Assembly (NCBI GenBank): GCA_025738555.1
Contig: JAOVFP010000005.1
Location: forward strand, 4,588,001-4,652,000
Reading direction: 5' to 3'
DNA length: 64,000 bases
DNA from: Cyathus striatus
Lineage: Eukaryota; Basidiomycota; Agaricomycetes; Agaricales; Nidulariaceae
Positions within the stretch are counted from its first letter, which is position 1; every line of letters starts with the position of its first letter. Made by a program: the position numbers and the translations under genes. The notes beneath the pieces are model-generated. The model saw nothing but the letters and a program-made list of their open reading frames with translations. It searched no databases and was not told the DNA's origin. Below are positions 33,873 to 47,121 of the stretch, piece after piece.

Positions 33873-36500
33873 ACCTCCTTAAATCCAAGGATGAGGCTTT
33901 TGAAGCCTACAAGGAGTATGAGGCCTGGGCAGACATGAATGTGAATGCCAAGATCAGGACCTTGCACTCAGATCAAGGGGGAGAGTACATGGGGAAGGAC
34001 TTCGTCAGCCATCTAAAGAGCAAAGGTACACAGCAGAAATTGACTGTGCACGATACTCCTTCACAGAACGGAGTTGCAGAATGTCGAAATCAGACCATCG
34101 TCAAGCACATTCGAGCGTTGTTGCATGCCAGCAGACTACCAAAATCCCTTTGGGGTGAGGCGGCGTGACATGTAGTGTGGTTGATGAACCGCACAATAAC
34201 TCGTGCACTTTCGGAGATGACACTGTACGAGGCTACTTTTAACAAGAAGCCTGATTTGCATGACATGAGAGAGTGGGGCAAGAAAGTGTGGGTGTGTGTC
34301 GAGAAGGGGAATAAGTTAGGAGGATGTGTCTGTGAGGGACACTGGATGGGTATTGACAAACAATCAAAGGGCGTATGCGTATATTGGCCTGATACACACA
34401 CAGTTAGTGTCAAAAGAAATATCTATTTCGATAAAACAGGTGCATCAGCCAGTTGTCTCAAGGGGGAGGATTGGGAGTTCACTATTGAGACTCCCACTGA
34501 CTCACCTGCCTCAAAATCAAATGAAACGATGCCCTCCCCAGCCTCTGACAGCACAAAACCCGAAAATCCATCCTCTCCTGTCCCTTCTACACCAGTAAAG
34601 CCTTCCCCATCACATAGTGTCAACCCTCCCAGTGCTAATCCTCTGGATATTGTGCCTCCCGAGCTCCAAGGATGCCCACATCGAACATTGAAACCATCTG
34701 CACACATACAGGAATTGTTGGATGGAATGGTGGTGTATATGAACTGTCATAGTGCACCTATCATACTGGTTGGTGTCCAAATGTCGCACCCTGAGCCAGA
34801 ACCAGTGGCCGAACGCGAGCCTATGGTGTTTGAGGGGGAGGGATCTGCAGACTGGATTATGGCAGCAGATTACATTGAAGAGTATGCGATGGCAGCAGAA
34901 ATCAGCGAGGCAGAAGCACTGGAGCCTCAGCACCTTACTGAGGCGAAGTCCAGGCCAGATTGGCCTCTCTGGGAATGAGCGATTGAGGAAGAGTTGGCGA
35001 CTCTGGGGGAAATGGGGACTTGGGAGCTTGTTGATCCTCCGGAAGATGCAAATGTCATTGGCTCGAAATGGGTCTTCAGAGCCAAGAAGGATGCTGATGG
35101 AAGTGTCATATAATACAAAGCATGTTTGGTTGCACAGGGGTTCTCGCAGGTTCCAGGTGTCGACTATTTTGACACATTTGCCCCAGTAGCACGACTTGCA
35201 TTGATATGTGCTGTACTCGCAATAGCAGCAGCAATGGACCTAGAACTCCATCAAATCGACATAAAGGGTGCATATCTCAATGGGAAACTTACTGAGGACG
35301 AGAAGATCTACATGTGACAACCTCCTGGATATACAGCCCCCAATTCTTCTGGCAAGGTGTGCTTTCTGCATAAAACACTGTATGGGTTGAAGCAGTCTGG
35401 TTGTTGTTGGTACCAGAGGCTCTGTGAGATCTTGGTTGATTCCATGGGATTTGAACATTGTGAAGTCGACCAGAGTGTTTTTATAAACAAGCAGAGTGGA
35501 GGGAAGGAGCTAACAGCTGTGCTTGTGCACATTGACAATTGCATGCTGGCAGCAATGAGTCTTTCATTGATCAACCAGTTCAAAATCTGAATTGCCGATC
35601 ACATGGACATTACCAATTTGGGTGAGTTGCATTGGCTACTTGGAATCGAAGTCCACCGCATTCATGAATGTCACACCCTCTACCTTTCTCAACATTCGTA
35701 CATCGACTCCATCCTCTGTCGTTTCAACTTGCAAGATGCAAAGCCCCTTTCCATCCCTATGGACCTGAGTGTCCACCTTACTTCTGCTCAGTCTCCATCT
35801 TCAACTTGCGACTTTGCATTCATGCACAACATCCCCTACTCTGAAGCAGTAGACTCTATCAATTATGCCGTCTTAGGAACTTGCCTGGACCTGGCATTCC
35901 CTCTTCAAACCATCTCCCATTTTATGTCTACTCCTGGTCCTGCTCACTGGGAAGCTGTGCAATGAATTCTCCAGTATTTGAAGGGCACGAGGGACTTGTG
36001 GTTGGGTTTTGGTGGTGAATCCACAGTTTTGGCAGGGTATTCAAATGCAGATGGCAATATGTCTGAGGATAGACATGCCATCTCAGGGTATGCTTTTATT
36101 CTAAATGGTGGTGCCATTTCATGGTCTTCTAAATTACAGGAAATTATATCACTCTCGACGACTGAGAGCGAGTACATCGCCACAATGCATGCCTCGAAGG
36201 AAGCCCTTTGGCTTTGTTCACTTATTACTCAAATTTTCGGTTTCAACCTCACCCCTACCACCCTTTTTTGCGACAACCAATCCACAATAGCCCTCACAAA
36301 GGATCACCAATACCATGTGCGTACAAAACACATTGATGTATGCTATCATTTCATTCGCTGGATCGTTGAAGAAGGATCGATCCATCTCATTTATTGCCCA
36401 ACTGATGACATGGTAGCCAACATATTCACGAAGGCATTACCATCCGCAAAGGTCAAGCATTTCGCTAGCGAACTCAGACTCGCTAGGGTTTGAGGGGGAG
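33873..36500 (+). pseudogene. Copia pol remnant: integrase core to RNase H
   Basis: It starts abruptly inside the integrase core (LHSDQGGEYMGKDF, then NGVAECRNQT), so gag, protease and the integrase N-terminus are missing. RT follows: SKWVFRAKKDADG, LVAQGFSQVPGVDYFDTFAP, LHQIDIKGAYLNG, KTLYGLKQSGCCWYQ. The catalytic YVDD region reads VHIDNCML. RNase H has NADGNMSEDRHAISGYAF and STTESEYIA, ending FTKALPSAKVKHF. At least six nonsense codons interrupt it, five TGA and one TAA. Several Cys sit where Copia proteins usually have Arg (KACLVAQ, SGCCWYQ). Confidence 0.88.
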
Positions 36501-36885
36501 TGTTGAATTATACAAACGCCCTCAAGTTCTGATCTGCTCTGTCCCGCTTTCCATTAGACCATGCGCACTTGTATTCACTCAGCAGCTACCAAGGTCATAT
36601 GGTCATTGTGCAGTAAGATATTATACTGTATATATAATGTATCATTTCTGTTTCACTATGCCACCCTTTACTTTGTAATAATACTCACTCGTGTTACACT
36701 GCTACTGCACTGTACAGTATGCTCTTGGCCACAAGCTTTCCCTCTTATGTAGCTTACTCCTTTCTCTCAGAGTAAAGGACTCATTGTGTATATATACCTT
36801 GTACTTTAGCTAGTACACCTCAGCCATTGTTTACGATGCTGAGGTGAGTTCTCGTTTACTTGTACATACTGTACTATTACTTACA
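36501..36885 (+). repeat. Copia 3' LTR (approximate right end)
   Basis: It follows the purine tract TTTGAGGGGGAG and begins TGTTGAATTATAC. The stretch from about 36680 to 36865, with CTTGGCCACAAGCTTTCCCT and AGTACACCTCAGC, recurs inverted at 62041-62219, supporting its repeat nature. The right end is not fixed. Confidence 0.65.
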
Positions 36886-36929
36886 AATACCTAGTGATCT
36901 ACTCTAGGTACTTATCCAATATATAGCTG

Positions 36930-39900
36930 TTGTTTACGACGCTGAGTGATCTACTCTAGGATTTCTACACATAAATCCATTAAACAATATAAAGATGCAT
37001 ATGGTGAGATCACAGAAAGAGAGTTCCAAAGTGGGAGATACTTGGGACCCCTATCATGGCAACAAGTGGAACACCTTATTGGCCACTTCCAATCCTCCCC
37101 ACTATCACTCATACCAAAAGCAGAGAAACAAGGAAAGTACAGAGCAATACACAATTTCTCACACCCACAAAAGCCAATGGAAGGGGTGGAATCAATCAAC
37201 AGTAAGATTAAGGCAGAGGATTTCCCATGTACATGGGGGACCTTCTCAACAATATGCTTGCTGGTGGTGAGACTGCCAGAGGGGTTCCAGGCATCAATTC
37301 AGGATGTGGCAGAAGCATATAGAATGATACCAGCACACCCCAACCAATGGCCAGGATTGGTTGTCAAGCTTGAAGAGGAGGACAGCTTTGTCATCAACAC
37401 CAGCGATGATTTTGGGATGTCATCAGCAGGGGGGGCATTTGGAGAACTGGCAGACACAGCATTGGAGATTGTCAGACATAGAGGAATGGGACCAGTATCC
37501 AAGTGAGTGGATGACCACTTCTTCATTCGGATATTGCAAAGACACCTCAAGGAGTACAATCAGAAACAGGAGCAGTGGAGAGCAGAAATCATGGAAAATG
37601 GGGGAAGGATACATGAGCAATGTCATATATGTTATAAAAGAAAGCTGGGACAAGATGGAAGAGCAGAGGAGTATGATGAGGAGATGTTGGCAGAATTCAG
37701 AGACCTGGCTCTCAAGAAAAGAGGGGCAAGTGAAGCAGATGAGCCATATTGCTATAACAATAATGATATTGAAGAATTGTCAGACAAGCTGGGCATCATA
37801 TGGGAGAAGTTGAAAATAGTCTTGTTCCAATCAGTGGTCCCTTTTCTGGGTTTTAGTTGAGATTTGGATAACAAAACAGTATCACTATTGGACTCAAAGT
37901 GTGAAAAGTATTTACAAGCCATCAGAGAGTGGAGAGGATGAGAACAACACAATCTCAAACAAGTGCAGAAGTTATATGGAAAGCTGCTACACACTACTCT
38001 CATTGTTACTAAAGGATGAGTGTACCTCACCAGATTGGAGGCCATGCTGGGGACATATGCCAACTGTCCATTTGTTACACACCACCCACCAAAACACACA
38101 GAGCAGGACATCTTATGGTGGGAACAGACACTTGAACAACCAATCCTTTTCAGAAATATCCCAATACCTACCAATATCATTGACATTGAAGCATTTTTGG
38201 ACACTAGCTCAGCATGGGGAATTGTGATCACAATCAGAAAATACTGGAGGGCATGGAGGTTACAAGCAGGGTGGAACACAGATGGGCAAGACATTGGATG
38301 GGCAGAGGCAGTCAGTTTTGAACTCCTTGTGCTCACAATTATCCAAGACAAAACCAAGCATGAATATGGGCAGCACTTCTGGATCAATGGTGACAACCAA
38401 GGAGTGGTGGAAGGATGGTGGTCAGGAAGGAGCAGAGGATGGAGGATCAATGAGGTATTCAGGTGGGTACATGAGATATGCAAAGAGCGAGACACTACAA
38501 TGCACACCAGATACATACCAAGTAAAGAGAACCTGGCAGATGATCTGTCTAGGGGAACATACCTGGCAACCAACCTATTACTACCCAAAATCCCAATCCC
38601 GACCATATTACAAGTGCACATTGTCAACTTTGACAATCCAGAAGTCCAATCATGGTCAAGATGGACACCCCTGCACAAGCAACAGTGGGGCAGTGATGAA
38701 TATAAAGAGAAGGAAGACAGGGGGCAGCAATGATGAGACAAGATGTGGACAGTTGAGCATGCCACTGCAGAGTAAAAGTGGCCAGAGGGGGAGTGCAGAA
38801 TGAAAGGGGGGTAGAGCAGAGGTAGGCCAGACACTGATACGAAACAACCACCCAATAAGGACACAGCGACCAATGCTCTACCCAGCATTATTGACCCCAG
38901 CAGTATCACACCTAAGACTACAATGTTTAGCAAGGGAGAGGTTGACAAAATGGAGACTGATACATACCAGGCCAAACACAGAATGAGGACTGGAGGAGAA
39001 AGACTGGAAAAAGGTAGAGGTGTTAGCATTATCACTAGAAGAATTGACAAGAATGGCATATGCAAGTGGTCTACTGGCTTTCCATGTGTTTTGTGACAAG
39101 AAACAAATTAGGGAGGAGGATAGAGCCCCAGTCAGACAAGGAGTACTGGCAATGTTCATAGCCCATATGGCAAACAGTTATTCAGGGAAAACAATAAAGA
39201 ACTATATCCAAGGTATCAGAGCCTGGCACATACTACATGGCATGAAATATGAGGTCAACTAGCTAGAGATTGACACATTACTTACTAGAGCAGATAGGCT
39301 AACCCCAGTCTCTTCAAAGAGGAGCAAAAGAGAACCATACACAGTGGAACACATTATGAAGCTGAAAGAGGAATTGATGCTGGATGAACCACTGGATGCA
39401 GTGGTGTTTGCATGCCTGACAACATGTTTTTATGTGATTGCATGGCTGGGGGAATTCATAATGGAGTGTGTTGGGAACAGAGTGGATCCACATTGACATG
39501 TAATGACATGGCACCTATCGAAGACACATGACCAGGAGGGATGAGAAGTCACCAACTTGAGGCTTCCCAGGACCAAGGTAGCACCCAATGGGGAAGATGT
39601 TTATTGGGTGCAACAGAATGGCCCAACAGACCTGGAAGCTGCAATGGGACACCACTTATGGCTAAATGCACCCTCCATAGGGGCTCATCTATTTGTGTAT
39701 CAAGATGGGAAAGGAGGACTTAAATCACTCACCAGGAATGTGTTCTTGAAGCAGATGGGGGAGACGGCCAAGGCAGTGGGGTTAAAATCCATCCAAGGGC
39801 ACAGCATTCACATTGGATCAACCCTTGAATACTTGCTGAGGGGAATGCCGTTTGATGTTATGAAAACCAAGGGTCATTGGTCCAGCAACACCTTCCAGCT

Positions 39901-40005
39901 GTACTTGCAGAAACATGTGCAAGTGGCAGCCCCATACATTCAAGTCATCCCAGAAATTCACTCAGAATTCATCAGCTGTACAGTTGAGACAGAGGCAGCT
40001 ACATG
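36930..40005 (+). pseudogene. Tyrosine-recombinase retrotransposon (Ngaro/DIRS-like), RT-RNase H-YR, decayed
   Basis: The order is RT, RNase H, then recombinase, as in Ngaro-type elements. RT: KYRAIHNFSHPQ, SIQDVAEAYRMIPAHP, FGMSSAGGAFGELAD, and a VDDHFF catalytic motif whose preceding Trp codon is now TGA (37504-37506). RNase H-like: AFLDTSSAWGI, NGDNQGVVEGWW, YIPSKENLADDLSRG. Recombinase from about 39020: LLAFHVFCDKKQI, KTIKNYIQGIRAWH, FYVIAWLGEF, IQGHSIHIGSTLEYLLRG, KGHWSSNTFQLYLQKH with the terminal Tyr. All expected catalytic Arg positions are changed (AW for AR, HSIH for HSxR). Several stops and frame breaks occur. The 5' part (gag, RT N-terminus) is absent. The 437-codon minus frame over this region is a shadow. 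Confidence 0.85.
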
Positions 40006-40502
40006 ATGACCAGCAGCCATGCAGACATGACATATCCTAAGGTGGTAAGCAAAGTCTTTCCTAAAGATGTGGGGGATGAGACTCACTTGATGCATCAAGA
40101 CTAGTAAATGAGTGTCAGTGCTCATCTTGGCCCCCAGAGACAAAAGGGACCCAAGTCAGGAGATGTGCACTTTGTGCACAACTTCACCCATACCCCACTA
40201 GCTAGCAACATCCCCCATGCAGTAGATTTAGAGAAAAGAGAATTAATTTGTACATACAGCAGTCCTAGAACCCCAACACTACCCTAGCTATATCTCACAG
40301 CAGTCCTCACTAGTTAATATAACACACAGTATTTGATGATTGAACTATGACAGTTTATGAAGATCTCAGCTTTCAAGTGCAAGTCAAAGAATCATTGATT
40401 ACTATCAGGCTTTGACATCAAATGATCTCAGTGATCAGCCAATCAGAAGCTGTGAAAACAATAGCAACTTTATAATATTAAAGATAAAGATTAGAGATGT
40501 AT
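40006..40502. other. Spacer between the YR element and Gypsy-2
   Basis: No gene seen. Its last five bases, TGTAT, are the Gypsy-2 target duplication. It may contain the 3' end repeats of the tyrosine-recombinase element, which I could not define. Confidence 0.35.
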
Positions 40503-41174
40503 TGTTACATCCGTGTCTGGAATCTGCTATTCCGCACTTCCGCACTATCCTGCACTTCCACATTGGCCGCATTTCTGACCAATCGTCAGATACGTCATCA
40601 TGATTTATCACTTACTTACTCGTGCTCATCCACTATGTCACTATTTCGTATTACTCCTCTATTACTACTCCTATCCGTTTCACTATATCACATACAGCCA
40701 TTACTTCCATTCTTCAGCCACTACTCCTCTATGGTGGCTGACTCCATGTTTACCTATCCCTAGTTATACCCTTATACTTCACTCAAAGTAAACTACTCCA
40801 TACTTTACTTAGTATTTAAGATCTAGTTTTTGTATAGTAACTTTAGTTTTTGTATTGACTATGATTACAAATATACCACTATACTCCGTCATCTTGTCTC
40901 TAAGGTTTCATCCTTAGTTCTGGTCTCTATTCTGACCTTTCCGCATTTCACACTCGACCTTGCTCCTACCTCGAGCTTGTTCCTACCTTGACTTTGAAAT
41001 ATGAACCACCGAGAATCACAAGGGGCGCAGCACATAAGCTGAAGCCAAGGTTCCCTTCCGCACTTTTTGAGTTCTCTGCTTCTGACCTCGAGCTTACATA
41101 ATACTACGAGTAGCTCCCTCTGCACTAAACCCAGCACCTCCCTATTATCCCTCTGAGTGGTACAGTACATAACA
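40503..41174 (+). repeat. Gypsy-2 5' LTR, 672 bases
   Basis: It differs from the 3' LTR by an extra 18 bases near 40541 (a local duplication of CGCAC..TGCACTTC) and scattered substitutions, largely C/T exchanges. Confidence 0.92.
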
Positions 41175-41214
41175 GTATATGAAAACTTACCACCTTGGAT
41201 TCTCTTTTGCCTTT

Positions 41215-42654
41215 ATGGCACCAACCACAACTTCAGTTACGCATGCAGTGCATACTGCCAGCCATGCCAGTACTGCAGCAAGCACTTGTGAAGCTCGCGC
41301 CACTGCCAGACAGCAGGCTCAACAGACTCCTTCGTGTTCTTTGCCTTCTACGCCATCTCAGGGCTCACAGAGTCCCACACCAATTGCTCAGAGTGGAACA
41401 CTCCACAGTCAGCCTGACATTTCTGCACTTGCTCCGATAATTTTGACCTTAGGGGTTTCTGGTCCAGCTCAGGACCCTCCTGATGGCACACCTCTGCCAT
41501 ATGGTGGAGATCCACCACCCTCAGGTACTCCTGATGAAAATGGGTCAGATTGTGACACTGTTGGACCCCCACCCCCACCTCCTTCACAGTCCAACCCTCT
41601 GTCACCTCCACCTTCTGACCATGGAGATGACGATGGCGATGATGATCCACCAAGTCAAACTCCCTGAGCTCGACAAAATGATCGTCTTGCTGAGGCTCTC
41701 TTAAACGTTGCTGACCTTGCATGTAACAGGTCTGACCGCGATAAGAACATCAAAAAACCTGACACTTTTGATGGCTCCAGTTCTGAGAAACTGGAAGAGT
41801 TCATTGCACAGTGCGAGATTTATTTTTGCAATAATCGAGTTCAGTACCTAGATGGTGAAGTTCGAGTTAACTTCACTCTTGCGTACTTGCACAGTACCGC
41901 ACTTCAACTCATTATGCCCGCACTTAACGACCCATTCTCTACTGAAGACTTCTTGTTCTCTTGGGAAGCCTTTGTGCTTCTCTTACAAGATAACTTTGGT
42001 CTCGCAAATCCTGAGGGAGATGCAGAGAATGATTTGGATGTGTTAGTAATGAAGGACAGTGAGAAATTGTCGAAGTATTTGGTGCAGTTTAGTAAACTTG
42101 CCCAAAAAACTTCTTGGGACGATAAGTCCCTCAGTCATCGTTTTTATGTTGGCTTGCCTGACTGCATTAAAAATCAGATCTCTCATGTTGGCAAGCCTGG
42201 TACTAAACAGGGTATGATTCGTTTGGCTCAGTCTATTGACAGTAGGCACTGGGAGCACCAGGGCGAGTGAGTTCGTGAGGCTCCCTCCCAAGCTTCCCAC
42301 ACTTTTGAGCACACTCCTAATACGCCCACACCACGTCACGTGCCCCCACCACCTACTGCACCACGTCAAAATAACCCACCTCAGACTCAGCAGCATATGA
42401 CTCCTCAGCCAAGGCGACCCAACCTTTCCAATAAGATTGGTACGGATGGCAAATTATTGCCACAAGAACGACAGCGCCGCATGGATGGAAATCTGTACTT
42501 ATTTTGCGGGAATGCAGGACATTGTGCTAAAGACTGTCCACATTCTGCCTCTTCCACATTACGAGCACGAGCAGCTGCTCTTCTGACTTCGACCTTGACT
42601 TCGACTTCGACTTCGGCATTGGCTTCGAACCCTACCTCAGGTTCGAAAAAATAG
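41215..42654 (+). pseudogene. Gypsy-2 gag, broken by TGA codons
   Basis: It starts MAPTTTSVTHAV, Pro-rich to 41667, then a TGA, then a gag capsid block KPDTFDGSSSEKLEEFIAQC matching Gypsy-1, a second TGA after HWEHQGE, and a zinc knuckle in which the first Cys has become Tyr (YLFCGNAGHCAKDC). Length and order otherwise match Gypsy-1 gag. Confidence 0.85.
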
Positions 42655-42707
42655 GGAGTGGTCCTCAGGACTCTGCACAAGATGAGGACCGCATTGTTCC
42701 CCCTTGT

Positions 42708-45700
42708 GTGCCAATGATACGACTCAATGCTTCCGCTCTTTCTGACCCTGATGCTCTTCACGTTTTACTTTGTACTACCATCTATGCACCCACCACTCAT
42801 TCCATTTCTTTTACCGCACTAGTTGATTCTGGTTCTACACACTGTTTTGTCGATTCCGTTTTTGTATGGACACATGCTATACCTACATCCCACACTCCAC
42901 TGATCTTGCTTCGACTTTTTGATGGCACCTCAAACCATACTATTAGTGAGTTTATATCATTGCCTGTACATTTCCCTACCAGTGAATGTTTAAACATTGA
43001 CTTCTATGTGACACCACTTGATTCCGCATGTTCTGTTGTTTTAGGATACAATTGGCTCACCCGCCACAATCCATTGATTGACTGGGTATTGGGCCTTTTA
43101 ACTTTCCGAACACCAGTACACTCTGATGTTTCCACACTTTCCGCAATTTCCGCACTCAAATCCAAGCCTGAGGTAGTACCTCCCACTTCCGAGCTTCCAA
43201 CTGTCACACCAGTCACTCCAGCCAATAGTACGTCTGCTCCTCCCAGTATATCTCTAATAAACGCAGCCGCATTCGCACATGCAACTCATTTAGCAGGAGT
43301 GCAGACTTTCCGCATTCAACTTGGTACTGTCATCACTGCCACTTCCCTCCAAGTTGAGGAAGCACCCAATCTTTCTGATATTCCACCTGAATATCATGAG
43401 TTTGCCGATGTTTTTAGCAAGTCCAAGGCAGACACACTTGCCCCACACTGACTGTATGATTTGAAGATTAACTTAGACGAGGGCTCTGCACCCCCTGTCG
43501 GTTCAATCTACTCTCTTTCCCAGTCCGAGCTTTCCACTCTTCGGGATTTTATCGATGAACACATTAGAATTGGCTTCATTCGACCTTCTCGTTCTCCACA
43601 TGGAGCACCTGTTCTTTTTGTTCATAAAAAAGATGGTTCCCTTAGGCTTTGTGTGGACTTCAGAGGTTTGAACGCAATTTCTAAAAAGGATCGTTATCCT
43701 TTACCACTCATTTCCGACCTTTTGGACTCTCCTCGCTGAGCTCGCATATACACTAAAATCGACCTTCGCCACGCTTATCACCTTGTCTGCATTGCAGAAG
43801 GTGATGAATGGAAAACAGCTTTCTGCACTCACTATGGATCTTTTGAATGGCTCATAATGCCATTTGGACTCTCCAATGCACCTGCTGGATTTCAACGTTT
43901 TATGAATGATGTCTTTAAAGACCTTCTTGATGTGTGTGTTATAGTCTATCTCGATGATATACTAATATACTCAGATAACCTCGCACAACATCGACATCAT
44001 GTCAAAGAAGTACTTTGTCGACTTTGAAAACACGGCTTATATGCGCATGCCGATAAATGCAAGTTCCACACAGAATCAGTTGAAAACCTCGGCTTTATCT
44101 TGTCACCTGCTGGACTCACTATGGCTCCCGCAAAAGTACAGACCATCAAGGATTGGCCAGAGCCGAGAAAAGTAAAAGACATTCAGTCTTTCTTAGGATT
44201 TGCTAATTTCTATCGACGTTTCATTTACAACTACTCCGATATTGTTGTTCCGCTAATTCAACTTACCCGAAAGAGTACAGAGTGGAACTTCACGGAGAAA
44301 TGTCGTTCCGCATTTTCTGACCTTAAGGAAGCTTTTACATCAGCTCCGATTCTCACTCATTGGGTTCCTGACATGCAATTAATTGTAGAAACCGATGCAT
44401 CTGATTATGCTCTTGCTGCAATTTTATCAATTATGACTGAGGATGGTGAGATACACCCAATCGCATTCCATTCCCACACTTTCACACCTCCCGAGCTTAA
44501 TTACGACACTCACGATAAAGAATTACTCGCAATTTTTGAGGCTTTTTGAGTTTGGCATCATTACCTTGAAGGTTCTGGTACACCTATCGACGTTGTCACT
44601 GATCACAAGAATTTAGAGTATTTTTCCACTACTAAAATTCTAACGCGTCAACAAGCCAGATGGTCCGAGTCCCTCTGTCAATTCAACCTCATCATCTGCT
44701 TTTGACCAGGGAAACTTGGTGCAAAACCTGATGCTCTGACTAGACGATGGGACGTCTACCCTAAAGAGGGGGATAGCGACTATGCTAAAGTCAATCCACA
44801 TAATTTCAGACTGGTATTTACACAGGAACAACTTATTTCCTCACTCCGCACAACCACACTCATTTTTCCGACTCTCCGAGCTAGTGTTATCATGGACATT
44901 GAGCGATTACATTCTGATATATTATCCGCTCCCCCTAATGATCAAATTGCAGTGATTCATTTACACACTCCCGAACATCATTGGACTATGACTGCGGATG
45001 GATTTCTTTGACTTGATGATCGGATTTACGTTCCAAACATCGGAACACTCCGACTTCGCGTTCTCCAGTACAAGCACGATCATGTACTCTCTGGACACCT
45101 TGGACAAAACAAAACCCTCGATTTAATTCACCGCAAATATACTTGGCCGGGTCTTAGAACATTTGTGAAAGACTACTGTAAGTCTTGCACTACCTGTTTA
45201 CGTTCTAAACCACAGCGTCATCGGCCGTATGGGACTTTGAAACAACTTCCTGTACCTGGACGCCCTTGGCACTCAATTTCTATGGATTTTGTTGACCAAC
45301 TACCCAAATCATCATCCTCCAAGTACGATTCCATACTCGTTATCGTCAACCGTTTTTCCAAGCAATGCATTTTCATTCCCACGCACACCACCTGTACATC
45401 GTCCGACCTCGTGCACTTATTTGTACTTCACGTCTTTTCCAAACATGGAGTACCTGAGCATATTACCTCAGATCGAGGTTCCGAGTTTGTCTCTCATTTT
45501 TTCCACTCTCTTGGAACCACATTAGACATCATTTTACACTTTACTTCAGGATACCATCCTGAAGGTGATGGCCAAACTGAGTGCATGAATCAGACTATGG
45601 AACAATACCTCCATGTGTATTGCAATTATCAACAAGATAATTGGTCCGACCTTTTACCACTTGCCAAGTTTGCATACAACAATGCTCTGGGTGCAACCAC

Positions 45701-46331
45701 AGGTATTTCACCTTTTTACGCTAACAAGGGTTACCATCCGAACATTATGGTACACCCTGAACACGATTTTACCTCAGCCCGAGCTCGACACTTCTCCGTC
45801 AATCTTGATGAACTTCATGAAATGCTTCATTCAGAAATACTTTCCACTCAAAAGCGCTACCAGGGTACTGCAGACGCTCATCGTGTTCCCGCACCAGAGT
45901 TCCCTATAGGCTCAAAAGTCTTCGTCAAAGCTGACTACTTCTGCACTACCCGACCTTCTCGCAAACTTGCGGAGAAATTCTTAGGACCATTCGAAGTTCT
46001 TGAACTTGCTGGCTTGCACTCCCGCACTTTGTGACTTCCCCAAGAATTTCGTGCAGTCCATCCAGTTATTCATGTTTCTATGCTTGAACCTAGTACTGAA
46101 AACACCATTCCAGATCGCATCATTCCACCACCACCTCCAGTGGACATCGATGGTGATATCGAGTATGAGATTCCTGAAATCCTGGACTCAAAATTGGACA
46201 AACGTTTGCAGTGCAAACTGAAATACTACATCCGTTGGTTAGGTTATGAAAACACTGATGAAGAATTCACCTGGCTACCCGCTACTGAGCTTGAACATGC
46301 TACTGATATTATTGAAGAGTTTCACCACTGA
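42708..46331 (+). pseudogene. Gypsy-2 pol: protease, RT, RNase H, integrase, chromodomain
   Basis: All domains are present: protease ALVDSGSTHCFVDS; RT with intact [11 protein letters not shown]; RNase H VETDASDYALAA; integrase zinc finger and core with D in SMDFVDQLP, D in TSDRGSEF and E in GQTECMN; and chromodomain YIRWLGYENTDEEFTW. Eight TGA codons interrupt one otherwise continuous frame (ending at 43451, 43739, 44027, 44549, 44705, 45011, 46034, 46331). Five of the eight align with Arg in Gypsy-1. This is the best-preserved element in the window. Confidence 0.92.
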
Positions 46332-46462
46332 TATCCAGATAAGCCCAGTCCTACTTCTGTACTATAAAATTTTACTTACCATTTCACATTTCAGAAAAGA
46401 TCAAAAACAGTATTAATCATTGACTTATGGTCCTCGTGGGCTCATCCCTAAGAGGAGGATAC

Positions 46463-47116
46463 TGTTACATCTGTGTCCAGAATCCGCTATTCCGCACTTC
46501 CACATTGGCCGCATTTCTGACCAATCGTCAGATACATCATCATGATTTATCACTTACTTACTCGTGCTCATCCACTATGTCACTATTTCGTATTACTCCT
46601 CTATTACTACTCCTATCCGTTTCACTATATCACATACAGCCATTACTTCCATTCTTCAGCCACTACTCCTCTATGGTGGCTGACTCCATGTTTACCTATC
46701 CCTAGTTATACCCTTATACTTCACTCAAAGTAAACTACTCCATACTTTACTTAGTATTTAAGATCTAGTTTTTGTATAGTAACTTTAGTTTTTGTATTGA
46801 CTATGATTACAAATATACCACTATACTCCGTCATCTTGTCTCTAAGGTTTCGTCCTTAGTTCTGGTCTCTATTCTGACCTTTCTGCATTTCGCACTCGAC
46901 CTTGCTCCTACCTCGAGCTTGTTCCTACCTTGACTTTGAAATACAAACCACCGAGAATCACAAGGGGTGCAGCACATAAGCTGAAGCCAAGGTTCCCTTC
47001 CGCACTTTTTGAGTTCTCTGCTTCCGACCTCGAGCTTACGTAATACTATGAGTAGCTCCCTCTGCACTAAACCCAGCGCCTCCCTATTATCCCTCTGAGT
47101 GGTACGGTATGTAACA
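46463..47116 (+). repeat. Gypsy-2 3' LTR, 654 bases
   Basis: It begins TGTTACATCTGTGTCC and ends CGGTATGTAACA, followed by TGTAT. It is nearly identical to the 5' LTR. Confidence 0.92.
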
Positions 47117-47121
47117 TGTAT

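Larger units (their letters stand above)
40503..47116 (+). mobile_element. Gypsy-2: complete chromovirus LTR retrotransposon with TGTAT target duplication
   Basis: LTRs at 40503-41174 and 46463-47116 begin TGTTAC and end (G/A)TAACA. TGTAT directly precedes and follows the element (40498-40502, 47117-47121). The polypurine tract AGAGGAGGATAC precedes the 3' LTR. gag and pol are both recognisable but broken by TGA codons. It is a relative of Gypsy-1, which has no complete integrase. Confidence 0.95.

Noticed and set aside
37752..39065. 437-codon minus-strand open frame
   Set aside because: It lies antisense to the RT/RNase H of the tyrosine-recombinase element, has Cys/Ser/Leu-rich composition typical of a shadow frame, and no domain.
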